A stretch of DNA of 64,000 bases. Source: Rhopalosiphum padi (Eukaryota > Arthropoda > Insecta > Hemiptera > Aphididae). The translations under genes were made by a program, and so were the position numbers. The stretch's first letter is position 1; the number at the start of each line of letters is the position of its first letter. This document shows positions 24,362 through 35,283 of the stretch, piece by piece. The notes beneath the pieces are model-generated. The model ran no database searches and was not told the origin of the DNA. It saw nothing but the letters and a program-made list of their open reading frames with translations. The stretch lies in contig NC_083598.1 of assembly GCF_020882245.1 (NCBI RefSeq), positions 6,379,178 to 6,443,177 of the forward strand, given 5' to 3'.

Positions 24362-26683
24362 CTGACCTTCGGTACGCGGATCCGGGGTTTGGAGAGTTCG
24401 AGAATACGATTTGATGGTTCATAAACTAGTGACTTTGGATTCACGCGAAAATATTTTTCTTTGTTTTCCCGTCTTCTTATTCGCCGGGGTTTGGCCAATT
24501 GTAGAATGCGGATCGAGGCAATATATTTAAGAGATGCGCGTGATACGCCTCTTCGTGTTGTTTTGCGGGGGGGTGGTGGATATACTTCGTCCATTTTGTA
24601 ACGGGGAGCGTCAGGACCTCTTGTGGACCATGGTGGAATATATCTTTCTGTGAAAAATAATGATATTGTGATAAGTTATAAGTGATTATATGAACACAGC
24701 GTTGTAGATTGACGAAAGAAAAACTAAAACAACGTTCGGATAAATTAATAAAAAATAAATAAAATAATAATTATAATAATTGAGTAAGAAAGTACTGTAG
24801 CCGGGGCTGAATCGAGATTAAGATTTTATTTTAGTTCAATTATATAAAAGTTAAAGTTGTGATATTATTGTTATATCTTTAAAAAGTGCCATCGTGGTCG
24901 TATTTTATGATTTATTAACATGTAAATAGCAAAACTATACTTTTAGCGACGAATATTTTGGCTGTTATAATATTTATTATCCAAAATAGTATTGTTATAA
25001 AATATTACGCATGATATGATTGAAAAAAGTTCTCACCGTTTATGATATCAAATGGAATTTATATAAAACTAATCGTTTTACATAATGAATGGACTATGCA
25101 ATTTATATTAAATATCTTAATATTTCAATTTTTTTTTTTTTGCTTTAAGTGTGCAGAATAAAAATATTGTTGGTATTTATAATTAAATCGAACAAGACGT
25201 AGTTAATTACACGTATTTATTTTTATTACTTAAGGAAATAATTTATCAAATTAACAATTTGAAATTTATTTTTAGTGTGAAATTTATTTCATAAGGGCAC
25301 GTCATTACATTTTGTACGATAGAAGAATAATTGCAATGGATATAAATATATATTTGTCATAAACCAATTAAAATAAATAAAATTCATAAGTTTATGGTCT
25401 CTTGAGTAATTTTAATAATTAGACACTAATTGTAATAAGGAATGTATTTTAGAACTCTTTTCATAAGTCAGATATACCTAATTGAAATGTTGCAACGTTT
25501 ATTATAAAACTTAGAGTATGAAATAATAAGGAATGATAAGGGCCTAGTATTGCATACTATTATAATCAACAGTCAATTATGATATTATTTTTTTATTTTT
25601 ATTTAATGTATAAACAAATTAATATGGTTAATGACGTCTTTTGTCAGACTGAGAGTAAGATATTATTAAATTTCTTGCATTACAATGCACTATGATCAAT
25701 TTAATCATAATATAATATCAAATTGTATGAATATAGTATAACCAGTACAAATTTTGGGTTTTATAATAAATTACACAATCATATATTATTTTGTATTTAC
25801 TCTAACTATTGAGACACGATTACTACTTAGACCAGTGTTTCTTAAAGAATAATATATCGTGGAGCTAATGCGTTGTGTTAATTTTGATTGCGCGCGGTAA
25901 GCAATTGAGCATTCATTTATTTAGATTCATAAAAATAACTAAAATACTTATTATTAAATACATTATAAAGCATTTTATATATAAATATAAAAACTACTCG
26001 ATATACGATTTTTATTAGGAAAGAAATAATAATTATATATATATACTGTATATAAAATGTATAAATAGGTTCTTCAATTTGGTTTTTTAAATGTAATAAT
26101 TGTTTTTTTAGTGTTTATTTCTCCTAGACCCAAAATTTATTTTTAAGAAGTACAAAATGTTCATTGAAAATGTATCTAACAATGTGCACAAGGAAGAAAA
26201 TCCGTTTTGGAGTCACTGCAGATTTAGTTATACTGAAGACCAACCAGAATATATAGTTTAAAGTATTCAACCTATATTATTGTTGTCATGGTTTTGCTTA
26301 TTCATTCTGCGTGGCTTAAATTTTCGTTGTTTCTTAAATTGTTTAGACCGTTTAATAGATATATGAAAAGGGTTAACATGGTGTACATTCATTTTATCAA
26401 TTTCTTCATTACATTCTTCGTCGGTCTCGTCGTCGTCGTTGTCGTTGGTCTGATCTTTAGTAAAGTCGATATTTTGGAGCCAAGGATTATTCCAAACGAA
26501 TTGTTCAATGGAACTGGATGGTGCCCTGTTCGAATCGGATGAAATGATCCTTATATCTTCTTTACTTTTAAACGACACCTGGGCTTTCTTCTGAGCATAG
26601 TTGATGACTTTATCGTCGATCTTGACGTCGAAAATATTATAGTAGCCGCTAGTATCTGATCTTTGGTTGACATTATTTTGCAT
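24362..26683 (-). CDS. Partial gene with THEG-type repeats, two exons
   Basis: Exon 1, 26683-26272, runs from ATG through an acidic run (DNDDDETDEECNEEID) and a basic tail (KRSKQFKKQRKFKPRR). It would splice at a weak G|GTTGAA donor to exon 2, 24647-24362, which has a good TTTTCACAG acceptor and a perfect CAG|GTAAGT donor. The phases match (1/2), but this is a one-in-three coincidence. Exon 2 reads RYIPPWSTRGPDAPRYK, PPPPRK, then RILQLAKPRR and RILELSKPR, spaced 40-50 residues apart. LaKP-type repeats are those of testicular haploid expressed (THEG) proteins, thought to be structural proteins of sperm. No downstream exon was found between 24361 and 23860, so the gene is 3'-incomplete here, perhaps broken by the adjacent transposon. 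A TTTCACAG at about 26740 could be the acceptor of a 5' UTR exon. The family call rests only on the repeat motif. Confidence 0.45.
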
Positions 26684-26739
26684 TTACATTTGAGATACTT
26701 AACTATTGAAATCAAATTCAGGATATAAGAAATAATATC

Positions 26740-27351
26740 TGTGAAAAATAATAAATAAATACTTTTAATTTTCTATGATTTATATGTGTATATGCACAAA
26801 TGATTTAATTATTAACTGTTTATTTTTATTTAGTTATGTTAAAATATTAAATCGTATTTGTTTATTTTAATAATAATAAGTTTAACCATCGTTACATAAT
26901 CAGGATAAGTGTCAATTCATTTCATGTTTATCTAGTTCACGGGTAATTAAACAATATTGAAATCATAAAAAAAAAAAAAAATAGTAATATAGTTAATCAT
27001 ATAAACACATACTCACACACGGATCCCAGAGTATATTACATAATATATATATTATATACTAGGGGTCTGGAACCTTTTCGTTTAAATGATCTATTGTTCA
27101 AATAATTGCAAAATTTTGATTTCCAAAGGCCAGTATAGTTAAAAAAAAAAATTCGACATACTACAAAAATTATCAATATAAATTACTAAATAATATTAAC
27201 AGGAATTAGTAGGCTTTAATAAATCTTAAATTTAGAAAAACTTTTTTTCATTATAATATAATGGAATTTTAATTTATATTTTCTAGGTCTTGTTATTGAT
27301 GTATATACTACGAGCCACAGGTTCCTACGACTCCTGTTCTTTACTATACAC
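26740..27351. other. AT-rich spacer
   Basis: No ORF or RNA gene seen. Holds an A14 run near 26970 and possibly the promoter of the minus-strand THEG-like gene. Confidence 0.35.
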
Positions 27352-27848
27352 TAGGCGTGCCCAACCCGTGGCCTGAAAAAATATATCAACTGGCGTATGA
27401 CCATTTTATAAAAATTAGAAATTTTTATAGGTATAAATAAATACAAATAAATATAAAAATTTTATTTTAATAAGCTTTTAAAAATAACAAAATATCTTAC
27501 AATTATTTTAATTATCATTGAAAACACGGCATTCAGTATCGATTTTAGACTTTTTATTTTTAGATATTTTAATAATTCAAATTTGATTTATTATTTTTTG
27601 CAAACAAGAAATGTGAATCTGCAGTTCCTAATGATGAAAACAAACTAACAACAAACGACTAGCGTGGAAATATTCAGTACTTTAAACACACAAAATTAGA
27701 GTCCTAATTTTGATGAATAACAATGATATTACGTCTATTGTATATTTTATCAAAATCAACAAAATAAAACCGTGAAGTATGTGCGGCCCACAATATAAAT
27801 ATAAATTTGGATTTTGGCCCGCAAGCTGAAAAATGTTGGACATGCCTG
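27352..27848. mobile_element. hAT-like MITE with perfect 8-bp target duplication
   Basis: CTATACAC is found immediately on both sides (27344-27351 and 27849-27856). The termini are TAGGCGTGCCCAAC and GTTGGACATGCCTG, inverted with mismatches; the first base has changed from C. Sub-terminal GGCC/GGCCC blocks are also inverted. 497 bp, AT-rich interior without an ORF. This is the hAT signature. Confidence 0.85.
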
Positions 27849-28245
27849 CTATACACTGTATTTTATAAACACAATACTCCTATATATAATAATAATATCA
27901 ACAATTTTTGATACTGATTTGTAATGATGTCGTTAAGATATATCAAAAATAATTTTGATTTTTGCTAAATACATATTAAAGTGTATACAATTATTTATTA
28001 TTCATTATGGTTATATTTAGATACGCTGAAAATTTTTTAGTCAAAAAGACATATTAAAAGTTAAATTTAACTATTGAAAAATCCGATGATAATGGCATAT
28101 TCATAATCGTTATTGCCGTTATTGGCAATAAATGAAAATCAAAATCACTGATATTCAATGAATCTGGTAAACGTAATAATATTATAAGCATTTTGTTAAA
28201 TTATCCGGCGACAATCAACGTTAGTTATTAGAACTTATGTAAGAG

Positions 28246-28444
28246 CAGTATTTCTCAATATTTTTGTAATGGCGATCAACAATTAATTTACTATTTTGTT
28301 GGGTATGCGACTCACATAAAAACAATTGTCTAGGTTTTTTTTTTATATATTATTATCAATATAGTTGCTTAATTAGCTCACAAAAAAATCCATGAGTCGT
28401 GACCCATTAAAAATATTTTGCTACCCATACGTTGGAAAACACTG
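28246..28444. mobile_element. hAT-like MITE, CAGTGTTTC type
   Basis: Left end CAGTATTTCTCAA, right end inverse TTGGAAAACACTG. Flanking 8-mers tgtaagag and tgtttgag agree at 6 of 8. The CAGTGTTTCTCAA-like terminus is common among hAT elements. 199 bp, non-coding. Further lone fragments of this kind occur at 25831 (CAGTGTTTCTTAAAG) and 28942 (TTAAGAACCACTG), without partners. Confidence 0.65.
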
Positions 28445-28452
28445 TGTTTGAG

Positions 28453-29638
28453 TAATAGAATATAATTATCACACATACCTATATTTAATACAATATTGGG
28501 TTCTTAACTATGTGTGAAAACTGAAAACGATGGGTTACGCAGTGGTTGACGAACTGTCTATGAATATTTTTTTCAAGTAATCTAAACATATTTTTTTTTT
28601 AATAATTCAACCTTTCAATAACTCTGGTTACCGATCAAAGTCTAAATTTTTCTTATAAAAATATAACATTTTCAATAAATTATACGAACAGAAATTTCAA
28701 CATGCATGTCACCATTTTTTCGTGAACTACAACACTACTCACTAAATTGGCATAAAATACTTTTTATGTTAAGTAATATGATATCAATACGATTTACAAT
28801 ATTTATCAAATAGAACATTTTTTAAATAAATTATTAATTGATGTATTATATAGAACAAAATACAAGTGATGGGGGGGGGGGCGAATGATCCCTTTGCCCC
28901 CCTCAAATACGCCCTTGTTCAGACCTAATTAAAGGATAGAGTTTAAGAACCACTGATACAATATTATAATATGTGCATTAAGAAACAATAACAATCCAAT
29001 TTTGGACGACAAATTTAGGTATCGATATCTATGACAGGATGGTAGTGACACGTGCACTGATAAAGAATTAATTCACATCCTGACTGTAAAATCGATTTTA
29101 ATATCTGTCATATGGCAGTTTAGTAAAGTACTATAATTACTTTTATCTCGTTCTTAATGAGTACTTCTATTTTTCAATTAATTTTATATTATTATAGGTA
29201 TACGTGAAAAACTGTAGTATTAAAAAAGATTTGGTTTTCAACGCAAGATTTTTTTTTTCATCTGATATCTCTATTGTAATATAAAAAAAATCTTTACGTG
29301 TTTAAAATTTGTAAAATCTATATACCTACTGATATGAATCATATTTTATTTTCTATGTTTACTTTTTTTATAGAAACCACTAATATTATAAATAATGCTT
29401 TCACTATGTTAAGTAAGACAAATGAAAATATAATGTATATATTACACTGTGAATTACATATATCAATAACTAAAACTTATCCTTAAACTACATCCAACAC
29501 ATGTCGACGTTATAAGCTAATTTATTGTTTGATTATCGATTCATAAAAATTAATGACGAATTATTGTACCTATATGTATATATTATATTATTTAAAACAT
29601 CATTTTTTTAAGTTATTGAAAAAATAAAATCCCATTGA
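28453..29638. other. Intergenic AT-rich spacer with TE scraps
   Basis: No gene recognised. A G-run at 28870-28881, followed by CCCCCCTCAAATACGCCCTT, is the inverse of a GGCGTATTTGAG motif also present at 54158-54169, so it is a dispersed repeat end. The short ORF at 29298-29486 is in AT-rich DNA and shows no similarity. Confidence 0.35.
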
Positions 29639-29642
<4 letters not shown>

Positions 29643-29670
<28 letters not shown>

Positions 29671-31086
29671 CATTTAGAACTTTCAGTATATAACTATTAT
29701 AGTTCGACAGTTATTACAATATATAATATATGTATAAAAGATTTACAATAAATAGAATCTTAATTATAGCATAATTTAGATAATTTGGTGATTAGATAAC
29801 AATATAAAATGAAATGATACAATATATTATGGTGGACGTATAACGGTATATGGAATTACAAATTACCTTTATTTAATAAAGCCGTTGGGAGAGACAGGAG
29901 GGGTTTTATGATTGTACTGAATTCGGTAATAAAAGATGTAAATAAAGTTTCTATATTAGGAGATAGGTGGGAATGGTTATGATTGGAGGAAGTGGCTTCG
30001 GCATATGATGGTTTATCGGTATTGGAATTTAAGGTGGATTTAAGGAAGTTTGTATGAGATTTGGGAGTAGATATGAAATGTTTACGACGAGGTGGTCTGT
30101 AATTAAGTTTTTCATAAACGGGACAGCCTTTGTAATTGGCAGGGTGGCTACCTTGGCATAAAGCACACCTGGCCGGAGATTCTGGTGACATAGTGCATAC
30201 GTCAGATCTGTGTTCTTCGCCACATCTGATGCATCGTGGAATGTGGTTGCAGTAACCCTGAGTGTGCCCGTAAGACAGACAACGATGGCATTGAGGTGGG
30301 CCTTTACGTGGATGGGGCTTTTCGACAACAATTTTGGTGTGCAATAGATACTCGATTTTATATAAATCCATGTTGTTGGTGGCTATTTTGAGGTCGACGA
30401 AAAATAGAGGTAGAGGTGATTTATCGGAAGAGCGCTTAATGTTATGAACGTGGGTAACCTGGTGTCCCAGTTCCGATAGAGAAGTAATTATATCTTCAGT
30501 AGAGGTAGAAGGGTGGAGATTGCGGATCACCACCCGTAATGGACGCTTATCATACTGCTGGTATGAATGAAAACTGATGCTGTTTTCAATTAGATATTTA
30601 ATGAGTAGTCTGTAATGCTCATAGAAATGAGTATGGACGATCAGGTAAGAAGGTGTGGTTTTACAGATAAATTCTGTTGTATTGAAAATTTTCATCAAGT
30701 TTGAGGTGAAACTGGAAAAATTACTCACGCCTTTGATATAAACTGCTGGTGGTTTTGGTAGGATATTTTGAGTATGAGTTTGAGTTTTGTTTGGCTGTGT
30801 GTTGTCGTTTGAGTCTTTAAGTGTGGTGAGGACTGAGTACCGGTTAGGAGTTATGAATATTTTTGATTTCTTATCATCTGGCTTGGGTGAGAGCGAAGAA
30901 GACGAAAGATTTCTTTTGCTTGAAGTTGAATAAGTTTTAGTTGTGACACGATTATTCGACGATTGGGCCGCCATATTACGTAAACGTAAACGGCAGAAAG
31001 TAATAATAAAATATTAGCGTATGAAAAACAGATAACGGAGCGAGCGTAATGACCGTGCGTTCATGATGAACGTTATCGCCGGACTG
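29643..31086 (-). mobile_element. Jockey-like LINE with ORF1 only and poly(A) tail
   Basis: On the minus strand the element begins near 31086 with TCAGTC, which matches the initiator used by internal promoters of Jockey/I-type LINEs. A 112-bp 5' UTR, an intact ORF1, a 185-bp 3' UTR and a pure A28 tail (T run at 29643-29670) follow. ATATTTTT occurs at 31087-31094 and again at 29639-29646 running into the T tract, so an 8-bp target duplication is plausible. ORF2 (endonuclease and reverse transcriptase) is absent. The element is thus a non-autonomous, short LINE with 5' and 3' ends that look complete. Confidence 0.75.
29856..30974 (-). CDS. LINE ORF1 (gag-like) nucleic-acid-binding protein
   Basis: 372 residues, intact, starting at the ATG at 30974. 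The N-terminus is Ser/Thr/Lys-rich and probably disordered. From about residue 85 to 225 there is an RRM-like/PRE_C2HC-type domain, with RPLRVVIRNLHPSTSTEDI near residue 143. Three zinc knuckles follow near residues 232-288: CHRCLSYGHTQGYC, CIRCGEEHRSDVC and CALCQGSHPANYKGC. The tail is a Ser/Asn-rich stretch and a hydrophobic C-terminus. This is the layout of ORF1 proteins of Jockey-clade LINEs such as X-element, which bind the element RNA. Retention of an open 1.1-kb frame suggests recent insertion or selection for function in trans. Confidence 0.88.
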   Translation of the reverse strand: MAAQSSNNRVTTKTYSTSSKRNLSSSSLSPKPDDKKSKIFITPNRYSVLTTLKDSNDNTQPNKTQTHTQNILPKPPAVYIKGVSNFSSFTSNLMKIFNTTEFICKTTPSYLIVHTHFYEHYRLLIKYLIENSISFHSYQQYDKRPLRVVIRNLHPSTSTEDIITSLSELGHQVTHVHNIKRSSDKSPLPLFFVDLKIATNNMDLYKIEYLLHTKIVVEKPHPRKGPPQCHRCLSYGHTQGYCNHIPRCIRCGEEHRSDVCTMSPESPARCALCQGSHPANYKGCPVYEKLNYRPPRRKHFISTPKSHTNFLKSTLNSNTDKPSYAEATSSNHNHSHLSPNIETLFTSFITEFSTIIKPLLSLPTALLNKGNL

Positions 31087-31972
31087 ATATTTTTGCATTA
31101 TTATATATTATTTTTACTTATTTAGATAAAAAAAAATAGGAGATTTTATATGTGAGATTTGAAGATTAACATTGGGCCAGTATAATACACATAACGCATG
31201 TGTAATGAACAAAAGCTATTGCAGAACTTATTTTCATTAGCTATATTTGGAATATTTTTTTGTTATGTCTAGATCGACTAAGTCGATTTAATAACATATC
31301 GACATTATTTTTAAATGAAAATAAAAAAAAAAATGAAAATAAAAAACTACTAAAATATAACGTATTCTATACACTATACAGTATACATGGTAATGATTTA
31401 CAAGTCTAATGATGGTATAATATAATATTGTCTTTACTTTTATGTTTTTAATTTTAAAGCAATATTACTCTTCAATACTAAATAAACAAATATAGTGGAA
31501 AACGAATTTGCCATCTAATGATCTCATGTTAACCATGAACTATCGTCTATTTGTACAGACAGATCACGCACAAATCACGACAACACAACATTTATATTAT
31601 GTATTTAACAAGTTAATTTATATTACACATCAAGTCTAATCTTATCAATAAAAATAAAAATGTTAACTTTCATATCCATTGAATATTATATAAATATATT
31701 ATGCATTTTTATTGGAAATACTATCTAACCAATGAAAATACAGATACGAAAAAAATGTGTTGTGTGATTTCCAAACTGCGTTTTTCCAAGGTGATAACAA
31801 TCATTTACTATTTATATTATTGCGCTTTGATATTCAAACAGCCAAATTTAAATATATTGTTATTTTTCTTTTGTGAATAATGAGTTATTATAAGTTCGTA
31901 ACGTAATAGTATCTGAAATGATATATTTCAAATGTGCCAATATGTCATTTTGAAATTCGTAGCTCAAAATGA
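31087..31972. other. AT-rich spacer
   Basis: No gene seen. The left end is the LINE target duplication. The rest is low-complexity AT-rich DNA, with no termini or ORFs I could assign. Confidence 0.35.
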
Positions 31973-32141
31973 GGGGGGCTGCGTGAAGCCCCCCCCCGTC
32001 TTATTTTACTTATAGCGGCCAGGGAATGATTTGCAAACTCGAAAAACCAATTTGCAAATGTTTGTAAATTATTTGCAAAATGAGTACATAATTTTCAAAA
32101 AAATTGGTCATGGTGAGGGGGCCAACTTCACGCGCGGGGAA
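31973..32141. mobile_element. Small GC-ended MITE
   Basis: The left end reads GGGGGGCTGCGTGAAGCCCC, the right GGCCAACTTCACGCGCGGGG. They are imperfect inverted repeats around GCGTGAAG/CTTCACGC. The right end recurs at 23926-23942. The interior carries repeated TTTGCAAA-like words. No clear target duplication. Confidence 0.4.
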
Positions 32142-32232
32142 TCAGATATTGTTTTATGATAAAAATAATTAACAAATCTTAGATAAACAACATAAAATTA
32201 TTTTGATTTATTGATGTATTAAGTATATATGT

Positions 32233-33290
32233 TGTTCGAGCCACCGTCGCCGTCGATAATATAAACAAATATAAATAGGCCGATTCACGGTCATCACCGA
32301 CCGACACACACGCACACACACACATACAATCAGCCACTATTTTTATACTTGTTTTTGTTCTGTTAATTATAATTATTATTGTTCCGTGAGTTATATAACA
32401 TTGTATTATGTAAATGAGGGTGGCGTGTTATCTGCTCGCAGTTTAACACGGCCGCCGCATTTTCGATTAGTCTCGATCTTACCTTCGTATTGTTACGCGG
32501 ACCAAATATACTGTTTTCGTGGGCGCGAATCGCCACTTTTTAAATAATTATTATTGTGAGTGCGAATCGCCACTTATTTATATATTATTATATTGGCGCT
32601 AATCGCCGTCAGTTGTTTTATGTTTTATAGGCGCGAATCACCGCATTTTTTAATATTATATTCTATATGTACTAATCGCCACCTTTTTTACTTATGCGTA
32701 GACGCGAATCGTCTAACTTATTATATTATTTATTTTATTGTTTGTGTGTGTGTGAAATTATTCATATAGGATAGATTTGGTAGCAGCTGGCCAGCCGAGC
32801 ACCGACAATTTGTGAGTTTTTCCTAAATTATTATCTTATTTATATTTTTTAAAGTTGTGCCAATTACAATTTTATTATACATTATTATTAATACTTAGCT
32901 GTATAATATTATTATTTATTATTTGGTTGTGCCGAACCGGCAACTATTATATTATTATTTTTACCTGTTGGGCCAAAAGGGCCGTATTTAATATTACTAT
33001 TATACAGCATATTTTATTATTCACATTTGCGTTACCATTTTACTAGAGTTACCTATATCCGTTTAGCATTTAAGTACACACACACACAATAATACACACA
33101 TACACACACCACCCACATACTAGCACTCACAGGTTTTGCTCGGCGACCCTGTCCAACTCCTGTTGAGTGCTATATACATTATACACACTTTACAAAGGTC
33201 GGTCGGCGTGTTAGTATAATACGTAGTAAAACACATAACATTTTGGTAACCGGGCGCACGGCCTATTATTGTCCGTTCCCGGCTCGAACA
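32233..33290 (+). mobile_element. Candidate solo LTR, 1,058 bp
   Basis: The unit starts TGTTCGAGCC and ends GGCTCGAACA, a perfect 10-bp inverted pair of the TG...CA type. It is flanked on both sides by TATGT (32228-32232 and 33291-33295), a 5-bp target duplication. A good TATA box, TATAAATAGG, lies at about 32270. It also holds CA-rich microsatellites near 32306-32328 and 33075-33108, and a 36-bp-period minisatellite. No coding sequence or second copy lies within the window, so a solo LTR left by recombination fits best. The orientation follows the TATA box. An alternative is a 5-bp-duplicating DNA transposon such as a Transib-like element, but its termini do not look like that family. Confidence 0.65.
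32525..32713 (+). repeat. Six-unit minisatellite, period about 36 bp
   Basis: The core GCGAATCGCC, often within GGCGCGAATCGCCACTTTTT, recurs at 32525, 32562, 32598, 32633, 32671 and 32704 (spacings 37, 36, 35, 38 and 33). The core is itself near-palindromic (GGCG...CGCC). Copies differ by point changes, and the AT-rich spacers vary. It lies downstream of the LTR TATA box, where the transcribed R/U5 part would be. One more GCGCGAATCGCC occurs at 43441 in the receptor intron. Confidence 0.85.
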
Positions 33291-33539
33291 TATGTCTATA
33301 ATTTTTTAAATGTAAACCCACACCATTGAAAATAGCTATGTAGGCCACTGACTTGCGATGCATCTGAAAACGCTGTAGCGTGCATAAGGCACCGTCGGAT
33401 TTTCTTTCTATACCAAAAAATCTCGAAAATCCAAATACTAACTACAGCCTAATAAGTACAGTAAAAACCACTTTTTTGAAAAAAATTCGTATGCAAGTTT
33501 TTGTGGTACATATTGTTATATACAAATCCGTAAAATAGG

Positions 33540-34423
33540 CAGGGCCTTGCACCCGAATTAACCCAAACCCCTAACACCCCTAAACACCCTTAAAAAATCA
33601 AACACCCGAAACCCATATAACCCGAATGATTCTGTTTTCATAACACGCGTATTAACCAAAACCCGAATAAATCATTAGGGTTAACCCGAAACCCGAATAA
33701 TTTTTTAGTTTTTTCAATTTTCATGTGATATATCATTTTGTATGTATTTCTTGTAACAAGTTCAATTTCGTAGAGTTAAATAATTAATAATAATAATAAC
33801 AGGAACAATCTTACAATCAATCATAGGTAAATTCAATAATTATTTACTTGAAAATAAAACTATTAAAATATTTTATAATTTAATTGATTCTAATTAAAGT
33901 ATTAAACCAAATCGCCTAATACTAAATTATTTCTTATACCTATTTTATAGTATAATTTATTACTTTATTACTTTATTATTATAATATATAAAATAAATCT
34001 AAATATAGCTAATATCAATATGCAATTGACACGGTATCAACAAAACTGAACGTATTGACAGTCGTGACCAAAATACCAAACGCTAATAATTAATAATACG
34101 AGTATCTAGTGATGTTATTATTTTATTAATGAAATAAGTTATTTTAACAACAGTTGTTTTAAACCAAATTAAAATTGTTGCGAATTCGTTTAAAAAATGT
34201 ATAATATTATAAATAACTTAAACATTTTTTTTTTTTGGGTGGGGGAGTCATCAAAAGCTTTGATTTTTCCAGATTACTTAACACCCGTATTAACCAATAT
34301 TAACCTGAATAATAACGGTTTTGAAAACCCAAATGTTTGTTTAAATTTTTTATTCCGGTGTTTGAACACCCGAATACATCCAGCACCCAAAACCCGAATA
34401 AATGATTCGGGTGCTAAGCCCTG
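33540..34423. mobile_element. hAT-like non-autonomous element, ACCCGAA-rich
   Basis: The termini CAGGGCCTTGCACCCGAAT and ATTCGGGTGCTAAGCCCTG are inverted with two mismatches. A perfect 8-bp target duplication AAAATAGG flanks it (33532-33539 and 34424-34431). Both sub-terminal regions are filled with ACCCGAA/ACCC words, many copies in the same orientation, in contrast to a central AT-rich part. Sub-terminal motif clusters like these are where hAT transposases bind. 884 bp; the ORF within its right part is low-complexity and not a gene. Confidence 0.85.
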
Positions 34424-34431
34424 AAAATAGG

Positions 34432-34771
34432 GGAAGTAAATATGTAAATAATAAAAATGTATTAATAATAATAGCTCACCTACTGGTACAAAAAGAGGAT
34501 TTTACTAGACTACGTTATTTTAGACTTTTCTAAGTTAGTGATAATCTATAGACGATAGACCAGACTTTATCGCGCGTATTATTATATTATGTTATTATTA
34601 TATTTTATAACATCTTTATTAGTATAGTGTTATGGTTGTTAGAAATGTTTATATACAATGTATACTTTGTTAGGTACATTTTAGTATACGAAAATCTCTG
34701 ACCTCGTTTATATTATGGAAAATATTACACGGGTGTACAGCAAAAAGAGCAACATATTTTTATAGGTTTTA
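34432..34771. other. Spacer between hAT element and FLYWCH pseudogene
   Basis: AT-rich, with no ORF of note. Probably part of the degraded upstream portion of the FLYWCH/MULE element to the right. Confidence 0.3.
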
Positions 34772-35279
34772 AATGATTATACTTTTTATAAAGATCGCGT
34801 TACACAAGCTGATGTTAAATGGCAATGTATATTGAAGTCATGTACTTCAAAGTTATTTATAAGTGAAGATGAAAAGATACTTTTAACATCGGTTATCGAA
34901 CAAAAACATTCACCGCGAAAACATTGAATGTAAGCCACTATTTCTTATACTTTAAAACGGAAAGCTGTGGATAATGTTTCTATACGCTCATTAAAATTAA
35001 TACGAAAAGAAGTTTAATCAAGTGTCACAGATATTACGTTAGATGATGTTAATTTCATTAGTAAAAGTATTTATCATGCGAGAAGAAAAACACTTTCACC
35101 ACTACCAAAATCTATTTCTGAAGTTCACTCTGCATTAAGGATATTACAATTACAAACTTGTAAAGGTGAGAATTTTCTATTATATAACAACGACACGGAA
35201 AATATAGTATGCTTTGCTACAGAATACAAGAAGCGTAGTAGTGTACAAAAAGCAAAAAATATCACTTATAATCAATGAT
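34772..35279 (+). pseudogene. FLYWCH/MULE-type transposase fragment
   Basis: A first open piece, 34772-34927, reads NDYTFYKDRVTQADVKWQC then SCTSKLFISEDEKI and ends HSPRKH. This is the core of a FLYWCH zinc finger, with the W-x-C, C and H positions in order. A stop and frameshift follow. A second piece from about 34950 reads LKRKAVDNVSIRSLKLIRKE, stop, SSVTDITLDDVNFISKSIYH, then LSPLPKSISEVHSAL and NFLLYNNDTENIVCFAT, ending at a TGA near 35279. In aphids such FLYWCH regions are often fused to MULE transposases, whose catalytic domain would follow but is missing. Decayed, non-functional. Confidence 0.65.
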
Positions 35280-35283
35280 ACAT

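Noticed and set aside
25831..28955. CAGTGTTTC...ACCACTG as the two ends of one 3-kb hAT element
   Set aside because: The flanks acttagac and atacaata do not match, and other complete elements lie between; treated as separate fragments.
30029..30331. 100-residue ORF overlapping LINE ORF1
   Set aside because: Same strand, different frame, within the zinc-knuckle region; a shadow.
32306..33108. CA-repeat arrays as a CRISPR-like or telomeric array
   Set aside because: They are simple dinucleotide microsatellites inside the candidate LTR; no spacers, no CRISPR logic, and a eukaryotic context.
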